A model generated the notes under the pieces. It saw only the letters and a program-made list of their open reading frames with translations. It did no database searches and had not been told where the DNA came from. This document shows positions 7,032 through 14,770 of a DNA stretch of 17,191 nucleotides, one piece after another. Numbering within the stretch: position 1 is the first letter of the stretch; every line of letters begins with the position of its first letter. This DNA is from Endomicrobium sp. (GTDB taxonomy: Bacteria > Elusimicrobiota > Endomicrobiia > Endomicrobiales > Endomicrobiaceae). A program made the position numbers and the translations under genes. Location: contig JAITAQ010000041.1 in the NCBI GenBank assembly GCA_031283985.1, positions 1 through 17,191 of the forward strand, written 5' to 3'.

Positions 7032-8327
7032 ATGATTCCTCGCTATACTAAGCCTGAAATGGCTGCAGTTTGGTCAGATGAAAACAGATTTAAAAAAATG
7101 CTTGAAGTTGAAATTTTTGCGGCTGAAGCTATGTCAAAGTTAGGCACAATTCCCAAAAGAGCTGTGGATACCATAAAGAAAAAAGCAAAAATAAATGTCA
7201 AAAGAATAACTGAAATAGAACTTGCAGTTAAGCACGACGTTATAGCTTTTCTTACTGGAGTTGTTGAGACTGTTGGTCATGAGGGACGTTTTTTACATTT
7301 AGGTATGACATCTTCCGATGTTTTAGATACAGCTACCGGTGCACAGCTTAGACAATCTACAAAACTTCTTATAGAAGAGGCTAAAAAATTGTCTCTTATA
7401 ACAGCAAAGTTGGCAAATAAGTATAAGATGACTCCTATAATGGGAAGAACTCACGGTGTGCATGCAGAGCCGATGACTTTTGGATTAAAAGTAGCTTCTT
7501 GGTACAGTGAAATCATGAGGTCTTTAAATAGATTGATTTTTACCCTTGAGACCGTAAGCTATGGTAAAATTTCAGGGGCGGTCGGCACTATGGCTCATTT
7601 GGATCCTAGCGTTGAAAAGTATGTATGCAAAAAAATGGGATTGAAGCCAGAACCTATTTCTACGCAAATCGTTCCCCGCGACAGACATTCAATTTATTTT
7701 TCTACTTTGGCACATGTCGGTGCATGTCTTGAGAGGATTGCCATAGAAATAAGGCATTTACAAAGGACGGAAGTAGCAGAAGCTGAAGAGACTTTTACGA
7801 AAGGACAAAAAGGATCGTCTGCTATGCCGCACAAAAGAAACCCTATAATTTCGGAAAATATATGTGGACTTGCTCGTCTTTTAAGGGGATATGCTGTTAC
7901 TGCTATGGAAAATATAGCGTTGTGGCATGAACGCGACATAAGCCATTCTTCCACGGAAAGGATCATGTTTCCCGATGCTTCAATAGTTTTACACTACATG
8001 CTTATCAGAATGCAAGGGTTATTGTCAGGTCTTAATGTTTATCCTAAAAACATGCAGGCAAACATAGACAAAACAAAGGATATTATTTTTTCTGGGACTG
8101 CGCTTCTTTCTTTGGTGGACAAAGGCGTACCTAGAGAAGACGCTTATGCAATGACGCAGGCTGCAGCATTTGATGCAAGGGATAACAAAATATCTTTTGA
8201 AGAAGCATGTCTTAGAAGCCAAGATATAAAAAAATATATGAATCCTAATGAGATTAAGAAAGATTGCGACCTGAAATCTCAATTTAAAAATGTTGGATAT
8301 ATTTTTAAACGTGTATTTAAAGAATAA
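7032..8327 (+). CDS. purB: Adenylosuccinate lyase
   Basis: Cleaves fumarate from SAICAR and from adenylosuccinate, so it acts both in IMP synthesis and in AMP formation. The 431 residues are the usual length of the short PurB type. Motifs: KHDV (67-70, H68), TSSDVLDTA (93-101), catalytic histidine H141 in GRTHGVHAEP (138-147), and the fumarase-superfamily signature GSSAMPHKRNP (261-271), whose serines provide the mobile catalytic loop. The ATG lies two bases after the purN stop with a purine-rich AGAGG about 10 bases upstream inside purN. It is the last gene before a non-coding gap and a terminator hairpin, so it probably ends the transcript. Confidence 0.96.
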   Translation: MIPRYTKPEMAAVWSDENRFKKMLEVEIFAAEAMSKLGTIPKRAVDTIKKKAKINVKRITEIELAVKHDVIAFLTGVVETVGHEGRFLHLGMTSSDVLDTATGAQLRQSTKLLIEEAKKLSLITAKLANKYKMTPIMGRTHGVHAEPMTFGLKVASWYSEIMRSLNRLIFTLETVSYGKISGAVGTMAHLDPSVEKYVCKKMGLKPEPISTQIVPRDRHSIYFSTLAHVGACLERIAIEIRHLQRTEVAEAEETFTKGQKGSSAMPHKRNPIISENICGLARLLRGYAVTAMENIALWHERDISHSSTERIMFPDASIVLHYMLIRMQGLLSGLNVYPKNMQANIDKTKDIIFSGTALLSLVDKGVPREDAYAMTQAAAFDARDNKISFEEACLRSQDIKKYMNPNEIKKDCDLKSQFKNVGYIFKRVFKE

Positions 8328-8494
8328 AGTCAACGTACAATGATTGAAAAGGTTTAAAAATTGCACTTTACAATTTCTCTATCCTGCAACAAATCACTCA
8401 AGTTTAGTAAAGTATTAAAGTATCAAGATATTTTGAAGAAAAGTTTAAAAAAAGTCATTTAGTTTAACAAGAAAAAAATTTTCATATATTTAAC
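8328..8494. other. Non-coding gap after purB, nothing recognised
   Basis: This AT-rich stretch between the purB stop and the terminator hairpin holds no ORF of useful length, no RNA gene I recognise and no convincing repeat. It probably forms the 3' untranslated part of the upstream transcript. Confidence 0.5.
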
Positions 8495-8529
8495 AAAAAC
8501 TCTCACGTTAAATTTGCGTGGGAATTTTT
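8495..8529 (+). terminator. Rho-independent terminator after purB
   Basis: A 13-position stem pairs 8495-8507 with 8517-8529 around a 9-base loop. The inner seven positions (TCTCACG with CGTGGGA) pair throughout with one G-U wobble; the outer part pairs an A-run with a T-run apart from one C/A mismatch. The right arm ends in TTTTT. The A-run on the left could let it work in both directions. It lies 168 bases after the purB stop and immediately before the aroC promoter region. Confidence 0.75.
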
Positions 8530-8554
8530 GTATCGAAAATACTTATGTTATAAT
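8528..8554 (+). promoter_or_regulatory. Candidate aroC promoter (perfect -10, weak -35)
   Basis: A perfect TATAAT lies at 8549-8554, about 42 bases before the aroC start and just after the terminator. The best -35 matches upstream are poor (for example TTGTAT at 8528-8533 with a 15-base spacer), so the call rests on the -10 box and the position in the only sizeable gap before aroC. Confidence 0.45.
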
Positions 8555-8595
8555 AATCAATTATATATATACATTAACTTGTTGTGGAGAAAATT

Positions 8596-9753
8596 ATGAT
8601 CAGGTTTACTACTTCTGGAGAATCTCACGGAGAAGCTTTGGTAGCAATTGTTGAAGGAATTCCTGCCGGACTTATTATAGATATTGATAATATAAATTTA
8701 GACCTTGCAAGAAGACAGAAAGGTTATGGCAGGGGCAAAAGAATGAGTATAGAAAATGATAAAGTAAAAATTTTATCAGGCATACGACAGCGCAAGTCTT
8801 TGGGTTCTCCAATAACTATGCTTATTTTCAATAAAGATTTTAAAAATTGGGCAGATATAATGTTGCCTTTTTCAAATGAGTCTAGCAGTGTTCCTCTTTT
8901 AAGCCCTCGTCCCGGACATGCTGATCTGCCTGGTCTTATGAAGTACGGTTTAAAAGATTTCAGAGATATTCTTGAAAGAGCCTCTGCTAGAGAAACAGCA
9001 GCTAGGGTGGCAGCTGGAGCTGTGTGCAAAGCTCTTTTAAAAGAGCTTTGTATAAGTGTTATGTCTTACACTTCGCAAATTGGAAGTGTTGCTGTTGAAA
9101 ACGTTTTAATTGAAGAAGAAAAGTTTTGGGATAATGTTGAAAGCTCTGAACTGAGATCTCCAGATAGTGAAGCTGATAGGAAAATGAAAAAATTGATAGA
9201 AGTAGCTTCTTTAAATGGTGATACGCTTGGTGGTAAGATTATAGTTGTAGCCAAGAATGTTCCCGTTGGTCTTGGGAGCCATGTCCAATATGATTTAAAA
9301 CTTGACGGATGCCTTGCCAAGTCTTTAATTTCTATTCAGGCTATGAAAGCTGTTGAGTTTGGAGATGGCGTCAAACTTGCAGAACTTTTCGGTTCAAAAG
9401 CTCATGATGAGATTTTCTACGATAAAACAAAATGTTTTTATAGAAAAACTAACAGAGCAGGTGGTATAGAAGGAGGAATGAGTAATGGTGAGCCTATAGT
9501 TATAACTTGTACAATGAAACCAATACCTTCGCTTGTAAATGCTCTTAACTCAGTAAATCTAAAAACAAAAGAAGCGTCAAAAGCCGAAGCTGTTAGAAGT
9601 GACGTTTGTGCGGTTCCTGCTGCGGGTGTTATTGCTGAGGCTTCAGTTGCCATAGAGCTTGCTAAGGCTTTAGCAGAAAAGTTTGGTGGAGATTCTATTG
9701 AAGATATTAAGAAAAGAGTAAGCGATTACAAAGAAAGGATAAAATCATTATAA
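8596..9753 (+). CDS. aroC: Chorismate synthase
   Basis: Turns 5-enolpyruvylshikimate-3-phosphate into chorismate with reduced FMN, the last step of the shikimate pathway. The 385 residues begin with RFTTSGESHGEAL, the first AroC signature, and go on with RPGHADLPG (105-113), the second signature RDILERASARETAARVAAGA (123-142) and GGIEGGMSNGEPI near 300. GTG at 8584 is in frame but is rejected: GGAG at 8586-8589 is itself the SD for ATG 8596, and the family starts at MxRFxTSGESHG. The stop shares one base with the aroK start. The need for reduced flavin is normally met by a separate flavin reductase, which is not seen here. Confidence 0.96.
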   Translation: MIRFTTSGESHGEALVAIVEGIPAGLIIDIDNINLDLARRQKGYGRGKRMSIENDKVKILSGIRQRKSLGSPITMLIFNKDFKNWADIMLPFSNESSSVPLLSPRPGHADLPGLMKYGLKDFRDILERASARETAARVAAGAVCKALLKELCISVMSYTSQIGSVAVENVLIEEEKFWDNVESSELRSPDSEADRKMKKLIEVASLNGDTLGGKIIVVAKNVPVGLGSHVQYDLKLDGCLAKSLISIQAMKAVEFGDGVKLAELFGSKAHDEIFYDKTKCFYRKTNRAGGIEGGMSNGEPIVITCTMKPIPSLVNALNSVNLKTKEASKAEAVRSDVCAVPAAGVIAEASVAIELAKALAEKFGGDSIEDIKKRVSDYKERIKSL

Positions 9754-10259
9754 TGAATTTAGTTTTAACAGGTTTTATGGGTGTAGGAAAATCTATTACC
9801 GGAAAACTTCTTTCAGAAGAATTTCACAGAGATTTTTTTGATACTGATATTTTGATAGAGAAAAAAATAGGGTTTTCAATAAGCATGATTTTTGAAAAGT
9901 TCGGCGAAAAAGAGTTTAGATGGATGGAATCAGAAATTATAAGGACTTTATTGCAACAAGAGCATCCCTCTGTAATATCTTGCGGAGGAGGAGCTGTTCT
10001 TAATCCGTCAAATGTTAAACTTTTAGGAACTAAGGGAATAATAATAAATCTTTACGCTTCGCCCGAAGTGATATATGACAGAATCAAATCTGATTCAACG
10101 AGACCACTCTTAAAGCACGAAAATCCTTTAAATGAAATAAAAAGACTTTTAGAATTAAGAAAAGAAGTATATTCAGACTGTGATTATGTTTTTAATACTG
10201 ATGGATTAACACCGAGACAAGTTGTAAATAATATTTTAAATTCTCTAGACCACTGTTAG
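9753..10259 (+). CDS. aroK: Shikimate kinase
   Basis: Phosphorylates shikimate with ATP, two steps before the AroC reaction. The 168 residues fit the small P-loop kinase fold: Walker A GFMGVGKS (7-14), DTD (30-32, D32 binding shikimate), R56 in FRWME, CGGG (77-80), the lid arginine R117 in TRPLL and R136 in the adenine-binding stretch. Length is standard. The ATG at 9753 overlaps the aroC stop (TAATG), so both are made from one transcript, probably by re-initiation. Confidence 0.94.
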   Translation: MNLVLTGFMGVGKSITGKLLSEEFHRDFFDTDILIEKKIGFSISMIFEKFGEKEFRWMESEIIRTLLQQEHPSVISCGGGAVLNPSNVKLLGTKGIIINLYASPEVIYDRIKSDSTRPLLKHENPLNEIKRLLELRKEVYSDCDYVFNTDGLTPRQVVNNILNSLDHC

Positions 10260-10281
10260 TCAGTTTTTTCAAAGCTAAAAA

Positions 10282-10319
10282 TTGATTTTAGATTTTGTAA
10301 GTTATATAATTAAGGAGAT
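10282..10319 (+). promoter_or_regulatory. Sigma-70-like promoter merged with a strong ribosome-binding site
   Basis: TTGATT (10282-10287) and TATAAT (10305-10310) are separated by exactly 17 bases, a near-consensus promoter. The SD AAGGAG (10312-10317) follows two bases after the -10 box and fits ATG 10324. Transcription from this promoter would begin near 10317, so the message would lose most or all of the SD. Either the promoter is a chance match in AT-rich DNA, or it makes a near-leaderless message while read-through from aroK makes the SD-bearing form. Confidence 0.5.
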
Positions 10320-10323
10320 ATAA

Positions 10324-11037
10324 ATGTTGAAGAAAATATTAGTGTTGCTTGCTACGGTCTTAGGTGGTGTTTCTTTTCTTTATGCCAGTAAAACATGTGT
10401 GCTTGATACGCCTACTACTGCCATATTAAGTTCAGGTTCGTACAGTGCTGACGTCAGGTATTTCTCACATGGAAACATAATTTCAGAGATTAATTTTGGT
10501 GTTTTCAAGTCTTTAGATTTAGGAGTGTCTTGGGAAATAGATAAGTTTATAGGAAACAAAAACATAAAAGCAGTTGTTCCAGCTCTCCATGTAAAACTTA
10601 GACTTTATGGAGGAAGCATGACCCTGCCAGGATTTGCTTTAGGCTATGATGGGCAGGGAACTTTTATAAATAGAGATTCTGACGGTGGCTGCGGATATAT
10701 GCAAAGATACAAAGGATTGTACTTTGTTATAGGTAGGGAGTTTTTTGTTGAAGGGTTGATATTTAACTTAGGTATTAACATGAACGATTTTTCTAAACCA
10801 AAAATTTATTGGTTCTTAAATGCAACATCACCTTTATATAAAGAATTTGTATCTTTTATGCTTGAGTATGACAACGTGAACTATTTCCCCAATGCAAGGC
10901 TTAACTGTGGTTTAAGATTTTCCGTGACGGAATATTTAGATATAGATTGCTTTGTAAGAGATTGTTGGGGAAAAAAGGACACGAAAAGAGTTCCAAGTGA
11001 AAGATTGCTAAGGATAAGTTATTTAGGAAAATTTTAG
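10324..11037 (+). CDS. Secreted protein, probable outer-membrane beta-barrel
   Basis: I do not recognise a named family with certainty. The 237-residue protein starts with a clear signal peptide (KK, then a hydrophobic run, probable cleavage after A21 in FLYAS). The mature part has many short alternating hydrophobic/aromatic stretches such as EINFGVFKSLDLGVSWEID, which read as beta strands, a glycine-rich middle and a final residue Phe preceded by SYLGK, as in many outer-membrane barrels. Cysteines occur at C25, C125-region and near the C-terminus. Strand style resembles the YjbH-like barrels annotated in several didermic phyla. It implies an outer membrane. Strong AAGGAG SD 7 bases upstream; separated from aroK by 64 bases and followed by accA after 37. 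Confidence 0.7.
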   Translation: MLKKILVLLATVLGGVSFLYASKTCVLDTPTTAILSSGSYSADVRYFSHGNIISEINFGVFKSLDLGVSWEIDKFIGNKNIKAVVPALHVKLRLYGGSMTLPGFALGYDGQGTFINRDSDGGCGYMQRYKGLYFVIGREFFVEGLIFNLGINMNDFSKPKIYWFLNATSPLYKEFVSFMLEYDNVNYFPNARLNCGLRFSVTEYLDIDCFVRDCWGKKDTKRVPSERLLRISYLGKF

Positions 11038-11074
11038 CTAGGAACATTTGTATAGTTTTAAAGAAAGAGGGTAA

Positions 11075-12067
11075 ATGGATATAACTTTTGATTTTGAACA
11101 GCCTATAGTGGAAATTGATAAAAGAATTGAAGAATTAAAAAAATCTGCTCAGGAACAGAACATAGATTTGTCGGAACAGATTAAAGATCTTGAGAAACCA
11201 AGAGATGAGTTGAAACAAAAAATTTATGGCTCGTTGTCGTCATGGCAGCGCATACAAATTGCTAGACATCCACAAAGACCTTATTCTAAAGACTATATAA
11301 AACTTATTTTTGAAAATTTTGTTGAACTCCATGGCGACAGATGTTTTGGCGATGATCCTGCTGTTTTATGTGGAATAGCCGAGCTTGACGATAAACTAGT
11401 AGCTGTAATCGGGCATCAAAAAGGTAGAACCCTTGAAGAAAACTTGGACAGAAATTTCGGTATGGCTCACCCTGAAGGTTATAGAAAGGCTATGAGAGTA
11501 ATGAATCTTGCCGAAAAGTTTAATCGCCCTATAATAACATTTATAGATACTCCGGGAGCTTATCCCGGAATTGTCGCTGAAGAAAGAGGACAAGCTGAAG
11601 CCATTGCAACAAATTTAAAAAAAATGTCCAACATAAAAGTTCCTATTATAACAGTTGTTATAGGAGAAGGCGGTTCAGGCGGTGCTTTAGGGATAGGAGT
11701 TTCAAACAAAGTGTTGTGCTTAGAAAATTCTTATTATTCTGTTATATCACCTGAAGGCTGTGCTGCTATACTTTTCAGAGACGGTTCAAAAGCTGCAGAC
11801 TCGGCGGCTGCTTTAAAACTTACCTCAAAAGATTTGCTTAAACTAAAAGTTATAGATGAAATAATAAAAGAGCCTCTTGGAGGGGCGCATTACAGTCATG
11901 ACAAGACTGCTGCAAATATAAAGATGGCTTTAAGTAAATATCTTCATGCTTACAATGGAATGAGCAGTAGAAAAGTTGTTCAGGAAAGATATTTAAGATT
12001 TAGAAATATAGGAATTTATGAAGAACCTTTGTCTAAGAAAAATAATAAAAAGATGAAGAAAAAATAG
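11075..12067 (+). CDS. accA: Acetyl-CoA carboxylase carboxyltransferase subunit alpha
   Basis: Together with AccD it moves the carboxyl group from carboxybiotin to acetyl-CoA to form malonyl-CoA, the first committed step of fatty-acid synthesis. The 330 residues show the N-terminal coiled coil (about 10-50), ARHPQRP (63-69), the oxyanion and CoA-site stretch [10 protein letters not shown] (156-165) followed by [10 protein letters not shown] (168-177), and [12 protein letters not shown] (197-208). Length is typical. The C-terminus ends in a lysine-rich tail ([10 protein letters not shown]) beyond the conserved domain. The ATG has AGAGGG just upstream. accD is not in the window; the alpha subunit gene is often separate from it. 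The stop is embedded in the SD of fba. Confidence 0.96.
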   Translation: MDITFDFEQPIVEIDKRIEELKKSAQEQNIDLSEQIKDLEKPRDELKQKIYGSLSSWQRIQIARHPQRPYSKDYIKLIFENFVELHGDRCFGDDPAVLCGIAELDDKLVAVIGHQKGRTLEENLDRNFGMAHPEGYRKAMRVMNLAEKFNRPIITFIDTPGAYPGIVAEERGQAEAIATNLKKMSNIKVPIITVVIGEGGSGGALGIGVSNKVLCLENSYYSVISPEGCAAILFRDGSKAADSAAALKLTSKDLLKLKVIDEIIKEPLGGAHYSHDKTAANIKMALSKYLHAYNGMSSRKVVQERYLRFRNIGIYEEPLSKKNNKKMKKK

Positions 12068-12076
12068 GAGGATTAC

Positions 12077-13072
12077 ATGGCGTTGGTGCCAGCAAAACAA
12101 ATTTTGGAAGAAGCACAAAAAAAAGGTTATGGGATAGGAGCTTACAACGTCAATAACATGGAGCAGATTCAGGCTATTATGGCTGCTGCAAGAGAGACTC
12201 AGTCCCCAGTAATTATTCAAGCCAGCAGAGGCGCTTTGAAATATTCTAACTTTACTTATTTGGGGTATTTGATGAAAGCTGCTGTTATTGAAAATCCTGA
12301 TATTCCAGTAGCTATGCATTTAGATCACGGCAATTCTTTGGAATCTGCTATAAAGGCGATAGGCTTGGGTTTTTCATCTGTTATGATAGACGGATCTTTA
12401 ATGGAAGATAGCAAAACTACTTCCACTTATGATTATAATGTAAAAGTTACCCATTCTGTTGTTGAATACGCCCATGCCAGAGGTGTTTCAGTTGAAGCAG
12501 AAATAGGAACTCTTGGAGGACTTGAAGATGGTGTTGGTTCAGGCAAAATTCATTTGACTGATCCTAGCGAAGCAAAGAAATTTGTAGATGAAACAGGCAT
12601 TGATTCTTTAGCTATAGCTATAGGAACTTCACATGGCGCTTATAAATTTAAAGGAGCGGCAAATCTTGACTTTGATGTTTTGAAAAAAATAAGAGGTTTG
12701 ATAAATATTCCTATTGTATTGCATGGCGCTTCTTCAGTTCCTAAAGAATTGATTGACGAAGTAAACAAATACGGCGGCAAAATCCAGGGAGCAGCAGGTG
12801 TGCCTATGGCTAGCCTTCAAGAAGCAATTAAACTTGGCGTATCAAAAATTAATGTTGATACTGATGGAAGACTTGCTATTACGGCTGCAATAAGAAAAGT
12901 ATTTACGGAAACTCCTGAGAAGTTTGATCTAAGAGATTACTTGGGACATGCAAGAACAGCTCTTACAAATCTTATAATTTCAAAAATGAAAAATTTTGGG
13001 AGTACAGGACATGCAAAGGATTATGCTCCTAAGACTCTTGAAGATATGAAAAAAGAATATGTTTCTAAGTAA
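12077..13072 (+). CDS. fba: Fructose-bisphosphate aldolase, class II
   Basis: Cleaves or forms fructose 1,6-bisphosphate in glycolysis and gluconeogenesis using a divalent metal. The 331 residues show HLDHGN (81-86) with catalytic D83 and zinc ligand H84, EAEIG (140-144), the second zinc ligand H186 in GTSHGAYK, the third H216 in LHGASS (215-220), and NVDTDGR for the phosphate site. The length and the ASRGALKYS segment (49-57) suit the longer class II type. Consensus AGGAGG at 12066-12071 overlaps the accA stop, giving a spacing of 5-6 bases to ATG 12077, so the gene is co-transcribed with accA. Confidence 0.95.
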   Translation: MALVPAKQILEEAQKKGYGIGAYNVNNMEQIQAIMAAARETQSPVIIQASRGALKYSNFTYLGYLMKAAVIENPDIPVAMHLDHGNSLESAIKAIGLGFSSVMIDGSLMEDSKTTSTYDYNVKVTHSVVEYAHARGVSVEAEIGTLGGLEDGVGSGKIHLTDPSEAKKFVDETGIDSLAIAIGTSHGAYKFKGAANLDFDVLKKIRGLINIPIVLHGASSVPKELIDEVNKYGGKIQGAAGVPMASLQEAIKLGVSKINVDTDGRLAITAAIRKVFTETPEKFDLRDYLGHARTALTNLIISKMKNFGSTGHAKDYAPKTLEDMKKEYVSK

Positions 13073-13195
13073 TTTTAGTTTTTATCTTTAGCTTTGTAAT
13101 TGTGACAAGAACGTAAGAAATATCTTTATAAATTTGACTTTGAAAAAAAATATTCAGTTATTGTTGGTTGGAAGATAAAATAAAGGAGGGTGCAA

Positions 13196-13486
13196 ATGTC
13201 CCTTTACAATGTGAAAAAAATCCAAATAGCTTCAGTCCTTAAAGTATTACCTGTTTTTTTTGCAATTTTAGGAGTTCTTATAGGTTTGGTTATGTTTTTC
13301 TTGTTCCCAACCGATTTGACTGCAAATCTTGGGTTTGGCGTAAAGTTGTTGTCTTGGGTTATATTTGTAGTGCTTCAGACAGTTATAATGGCAATTGGAT
13401 CACTTATTGTAGTATGGCTTTATAATTTTGTAGTTTCAACATTGAACAGTAGTGTTGTAATATCTCTTGAGCCTAAAGATAAATAG
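13196..13486 (+). CDS. Small two-helix membrane protein, DUF3566-like
   Basis: A 96-residue protein with two long hydrophobic segments (about 15-37 and 48-76) joined by a short loop. The pattern of a short N-terminal polar strand (YNVKKIQIASVLK), helix, helix, then LYNFVVSTLNSSVVISLE at the C-terminus resembles the DUF3566 family, whose function is unknown. The start ATG 13196 is chosen over GTG 13190 because GGAGG at 13185-13189 lies 6 bases before the ATG and would overlap the GTG. It follows fba after 123 bases; no terminator between them is convincing. It is the last intact gene before the decayed region. Confidence 0.72.
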   Translation: MSLYNVKKIQIASVLKVLPVFFAILGVLIGLVMFFLFPTDLTANLGFGVKLLSWVIFVVLQTVIMAIGSLIVVWLYNFVVSTLNSSVVISLEPKDK

Positions 13487-13690
13487 TGGAATTTTCAGAC
13501 TGCTCAATTAGGATAGATTTGTTGTCGGCGTAATTTGAATTTTAAGTTTTATAAAATCAATTTGAAAATTAAATTTATTTTTGCTGTAGAATTTTTCTTT
13601 TCAATGCTGTTGTTCAAACAGAAAGCGAAAATTTTTTTTTGAAGTTTGGCAACATTAGAAAAAGAGAAATTATTTTTTAATTCAATCGTT
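13487..13690. other. Non-coding AT-rich gap, nothing recognised
   Basis: About 200 bases after the small membrane protein hold only short, stop-broken frames on both strands, with long A and T runs. A tRNA-like D-arm string near 13498 was examined and not supported. It may be the eroded front of the gene remnant that follows. Confidence 0.4.
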
Positions 13691-13691
13691 T

Positions 13692-13906
13692 AAATTAAGC
13701 CTAGAAAAAATAGCCGAAGACCTTGAAATGAAAGGACAAAAAAAGACATCAAAGAAGCAATCAGAAAAATAATTAAAAACCTAAACGGATACAAAATAAA
13801 CGAAAACAGCGAAATTAAAATAAGTCTTGACAAAGAAAGTAAAAAAAATTGTATTATTGTAAGCAAGATAGAAATAATAAAAAACTTGACTTTAGAAACA
13901 AGCTAG
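13692..13906 (+). pseudogene. Frameshifted remnant of an unknown gene
   Basis: Two frames make sense only together. From 13692 the frame reads KLSLEKIAEDLEMKGQKK and then degenerates; the frame starting at 13745 reads DIKEAIRKIIKNLNGYKINE, continues with a charged region and ends at TAG 13904. The junction is an A-run of seven at 13738-13744; one extra A would restore a single reading frame through both. Neither part has its own start with an SD. The product would be lysine-rich and largely helical, with no motif I recognise. Its age as a pseudogene must be moderate, since both parts still look like protein. Confidence 0.55.
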
Positions 13907-13930
13907 ATTAAAGCTTAAAAAAGAATTTTT

Positions 13931-13957
13931 TATAATATTATTTATTCATTCAAGGAG
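13931..13957 (+). promoter_or_regulatory. Promoter -10 box and SD for the lipoprotein gene
   Basis: A perfect TATAAT lies at 13931-13936; the -35 position holds only TTAAAG (13908-13913, 17-base spacer). The SD AAGGAG at 13952-13957 follows. Both are placed for a start at ATG 13970 rather than at ATG 14013, supporting the idea that the true N-terminus lies in the other frame. Confidence 0.45.
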
Positions 13958-13969
13958 ATTATTATTAAA

Positions 13970-14027
13970 ATGAAAAAGGCCTTATTCTTAATTTCAATCA
14001 AGAAAAGATATTATGCTTTATTTTTTT
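13970..14027 (+). other. Out-of-frame signal-peptide start of the lipoprotein gene
   Basis: From ATG 13970, after a strong SD, the frame reads MKKALFLISIKKRYYALFF and reaches a run of seven T at 14021-14027. With six T it would pass straight into LFAIMTCMYLNCQGHE of the downstream gene, giving one continuous signal peptide with a basic start. As the sequence stands the frame runs on out of phase. Confidence 0.6.
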
Positions 14028-14633
14028 CTCTTCGCTATAATGACCTGTATGTATCTCAATTGTCAAGGACACGAGGTTAACAATATAAATAAACCGAGTA
14101 CTTTAAGTGAACATAATTCCGTCGTTATAAATACGTGGGTAACTTATAAAAAATTAAGACAAATTTCAAAATTTTATGAAAAAGAGTTCATGCTATCTGA
14201 AAAGGAAAATTTTGAAGATTTCAAAAAAGATAAATACTATAAAGGCTTATCTAAAGAGCAACAAAAAGATATAAACGAAACATATAAAGCTTTCTTGAAA
14301 AGCTACCAAAATTATTACAAAACCGAAGAAAATTTAACTTACAGTAAATATTATTTCTTCAATAGATATTATTTAGATAAAATGGATGAAAATAAACATA
14401 AAATTGAACAAGCAAAAAAAGTAAAGAACGAATTTGTAAACGAAGTTGTATCAAAAATTAAAAAGGAATTTTATATTGAATTATATGCTATATTAAAAGA
14501 ATTCTATAACACATACAAGGTTTTTTGCGATAAAAAGGGAATTAGTAAAGACCAATATACAAACAAAACGTTAGAAGAAGATTTTATATTTATAGATCAA
14601 CTTTTGACAGTAATAAAAGATTTATATTTATAA
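14013..14633 (+). CDS. Putative lipoprotein of unknown function (N-terminus possibly frameshifted)
   Basis: The 206 residues begin with a hydrophobic run ending in MYLNCQGHE, where C17 is a plausible lipidated cysteine although Asn at -1 is unusual. The mature part is very rich in K, E, Y and F, predicted mainly helical (for example KHKIEQAKKVKNEFVNEVV), with no domain I recognise. The in-frame ATG 14013 has only a weak purine stretch upstream and gives a signal peptide without basic residues. The better start (ATG 13970, strong SD, KK and KKR) is one frame away across a T-run. It is either a gene broken very recently, one rescued by slippage on the T-run, or a gene that simply uses 14013. 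The long intact body argues against old decay. Its composition differs from the housekeeping genes nearby (much more Lys and Tyr). Confidence 0.6.
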   Translation: MLYFFLFAIMTCMYLNCQGHEVNNINKPSTLSEHNSVVINTWVTYKKLRQISKFYEKEFMLSEKENFEDFKKDKYYKGLSKEQQKDINETYKAFLKSYQNYYKTEENLTYSKYYFFNRYYLDKMDENKHKIEQAKKVKNEFVNEVVSKIKKEFYIELYAILKEFYNTYKVFCDKKGISKDQYTNKTLEEDFIFIDQLLTVIKDLYL

Positions 14634-14634
14634 T
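14604..14634 (+). promoter_or_regulatory. Candidate promoter at the 3' end of the lipoprotein gene
   Basis: A consensus TTGACA (14604-14609) and a consensus TATAAT (14629-14634) are separated by 19 bases, longer than ideal; a second TATAAT follows at 14637-14642. No intact + strand gene lies downstream before clpB, but two stable hairpins do. Confidence 0.35.
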
Positions 14635-14678
14635 GTTATAATAAGAACGTTAAAATATTCAAGCATATCCAGTTTTGA

Positions 14679-14762
14679 CGGTACTAACTTTTAGTGCCGA
14701 CCGACTTAACAGAAAGAGAAATTTATCTTGCCTCTACATCAAAAGCACGCAAGGTAGATTTC
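14679..14762 (+). other. Two consecutive RNA-type hairpins (candidate small RNA)
   Basis: Hairpin 1: 14679-14687 pairs with 14691-14699 (9 bp, one G-U, 3-base loop). Hairpin 2: 14718-14731 pairs with 14749-14762 (14 bp without a gap, two G-U, 17-base loop). All three wobble pairs are G-U in + strand RNA and would be A-C mismatches on the other strand, so a + transcript is favoured. There is no T-run after either stem, so they are not ordinary terminators. They could be a small RNA, the 3' end of the lipoprotein message, or mobile-element ends. Confidence 0.4.
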
Positions 14763-14770
14763 AATTGCAA

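Noticed and set aside
8584..8595. GTG start giving a 4-residue longer chorismate synthase
   Set aside because: This GTG lies within the SD sequence for ATG 8596, where the family N-terminus begins.
10275..10296. Small hairpin CTAAAA/TTTTAG after aroK as terminator
   Set aside because: The stem is 6 bp and nearly all A-T with only a short T-run; too weak to support.
13134..13162. TTGACT as a -35 box for the small membrane protein
   Set aside because: The -10 position at the right spacing (GTTATT) is poor, and the gene may be read from fba.
13495..13545. String resembling a tRNA D-arm (GCTCAATTAGGATAG)
   Set aside because: The D-stem does not close, no anticodon arm or T-arm follows at the right distance and no acceptor stem can be drawn.
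13886..13936. TTGACT paired with TATAAT upstream of the lipoprotein gene
   Set aside because: The spacer is 39 bases, far too long for one promoter; only the -10 box was kept.
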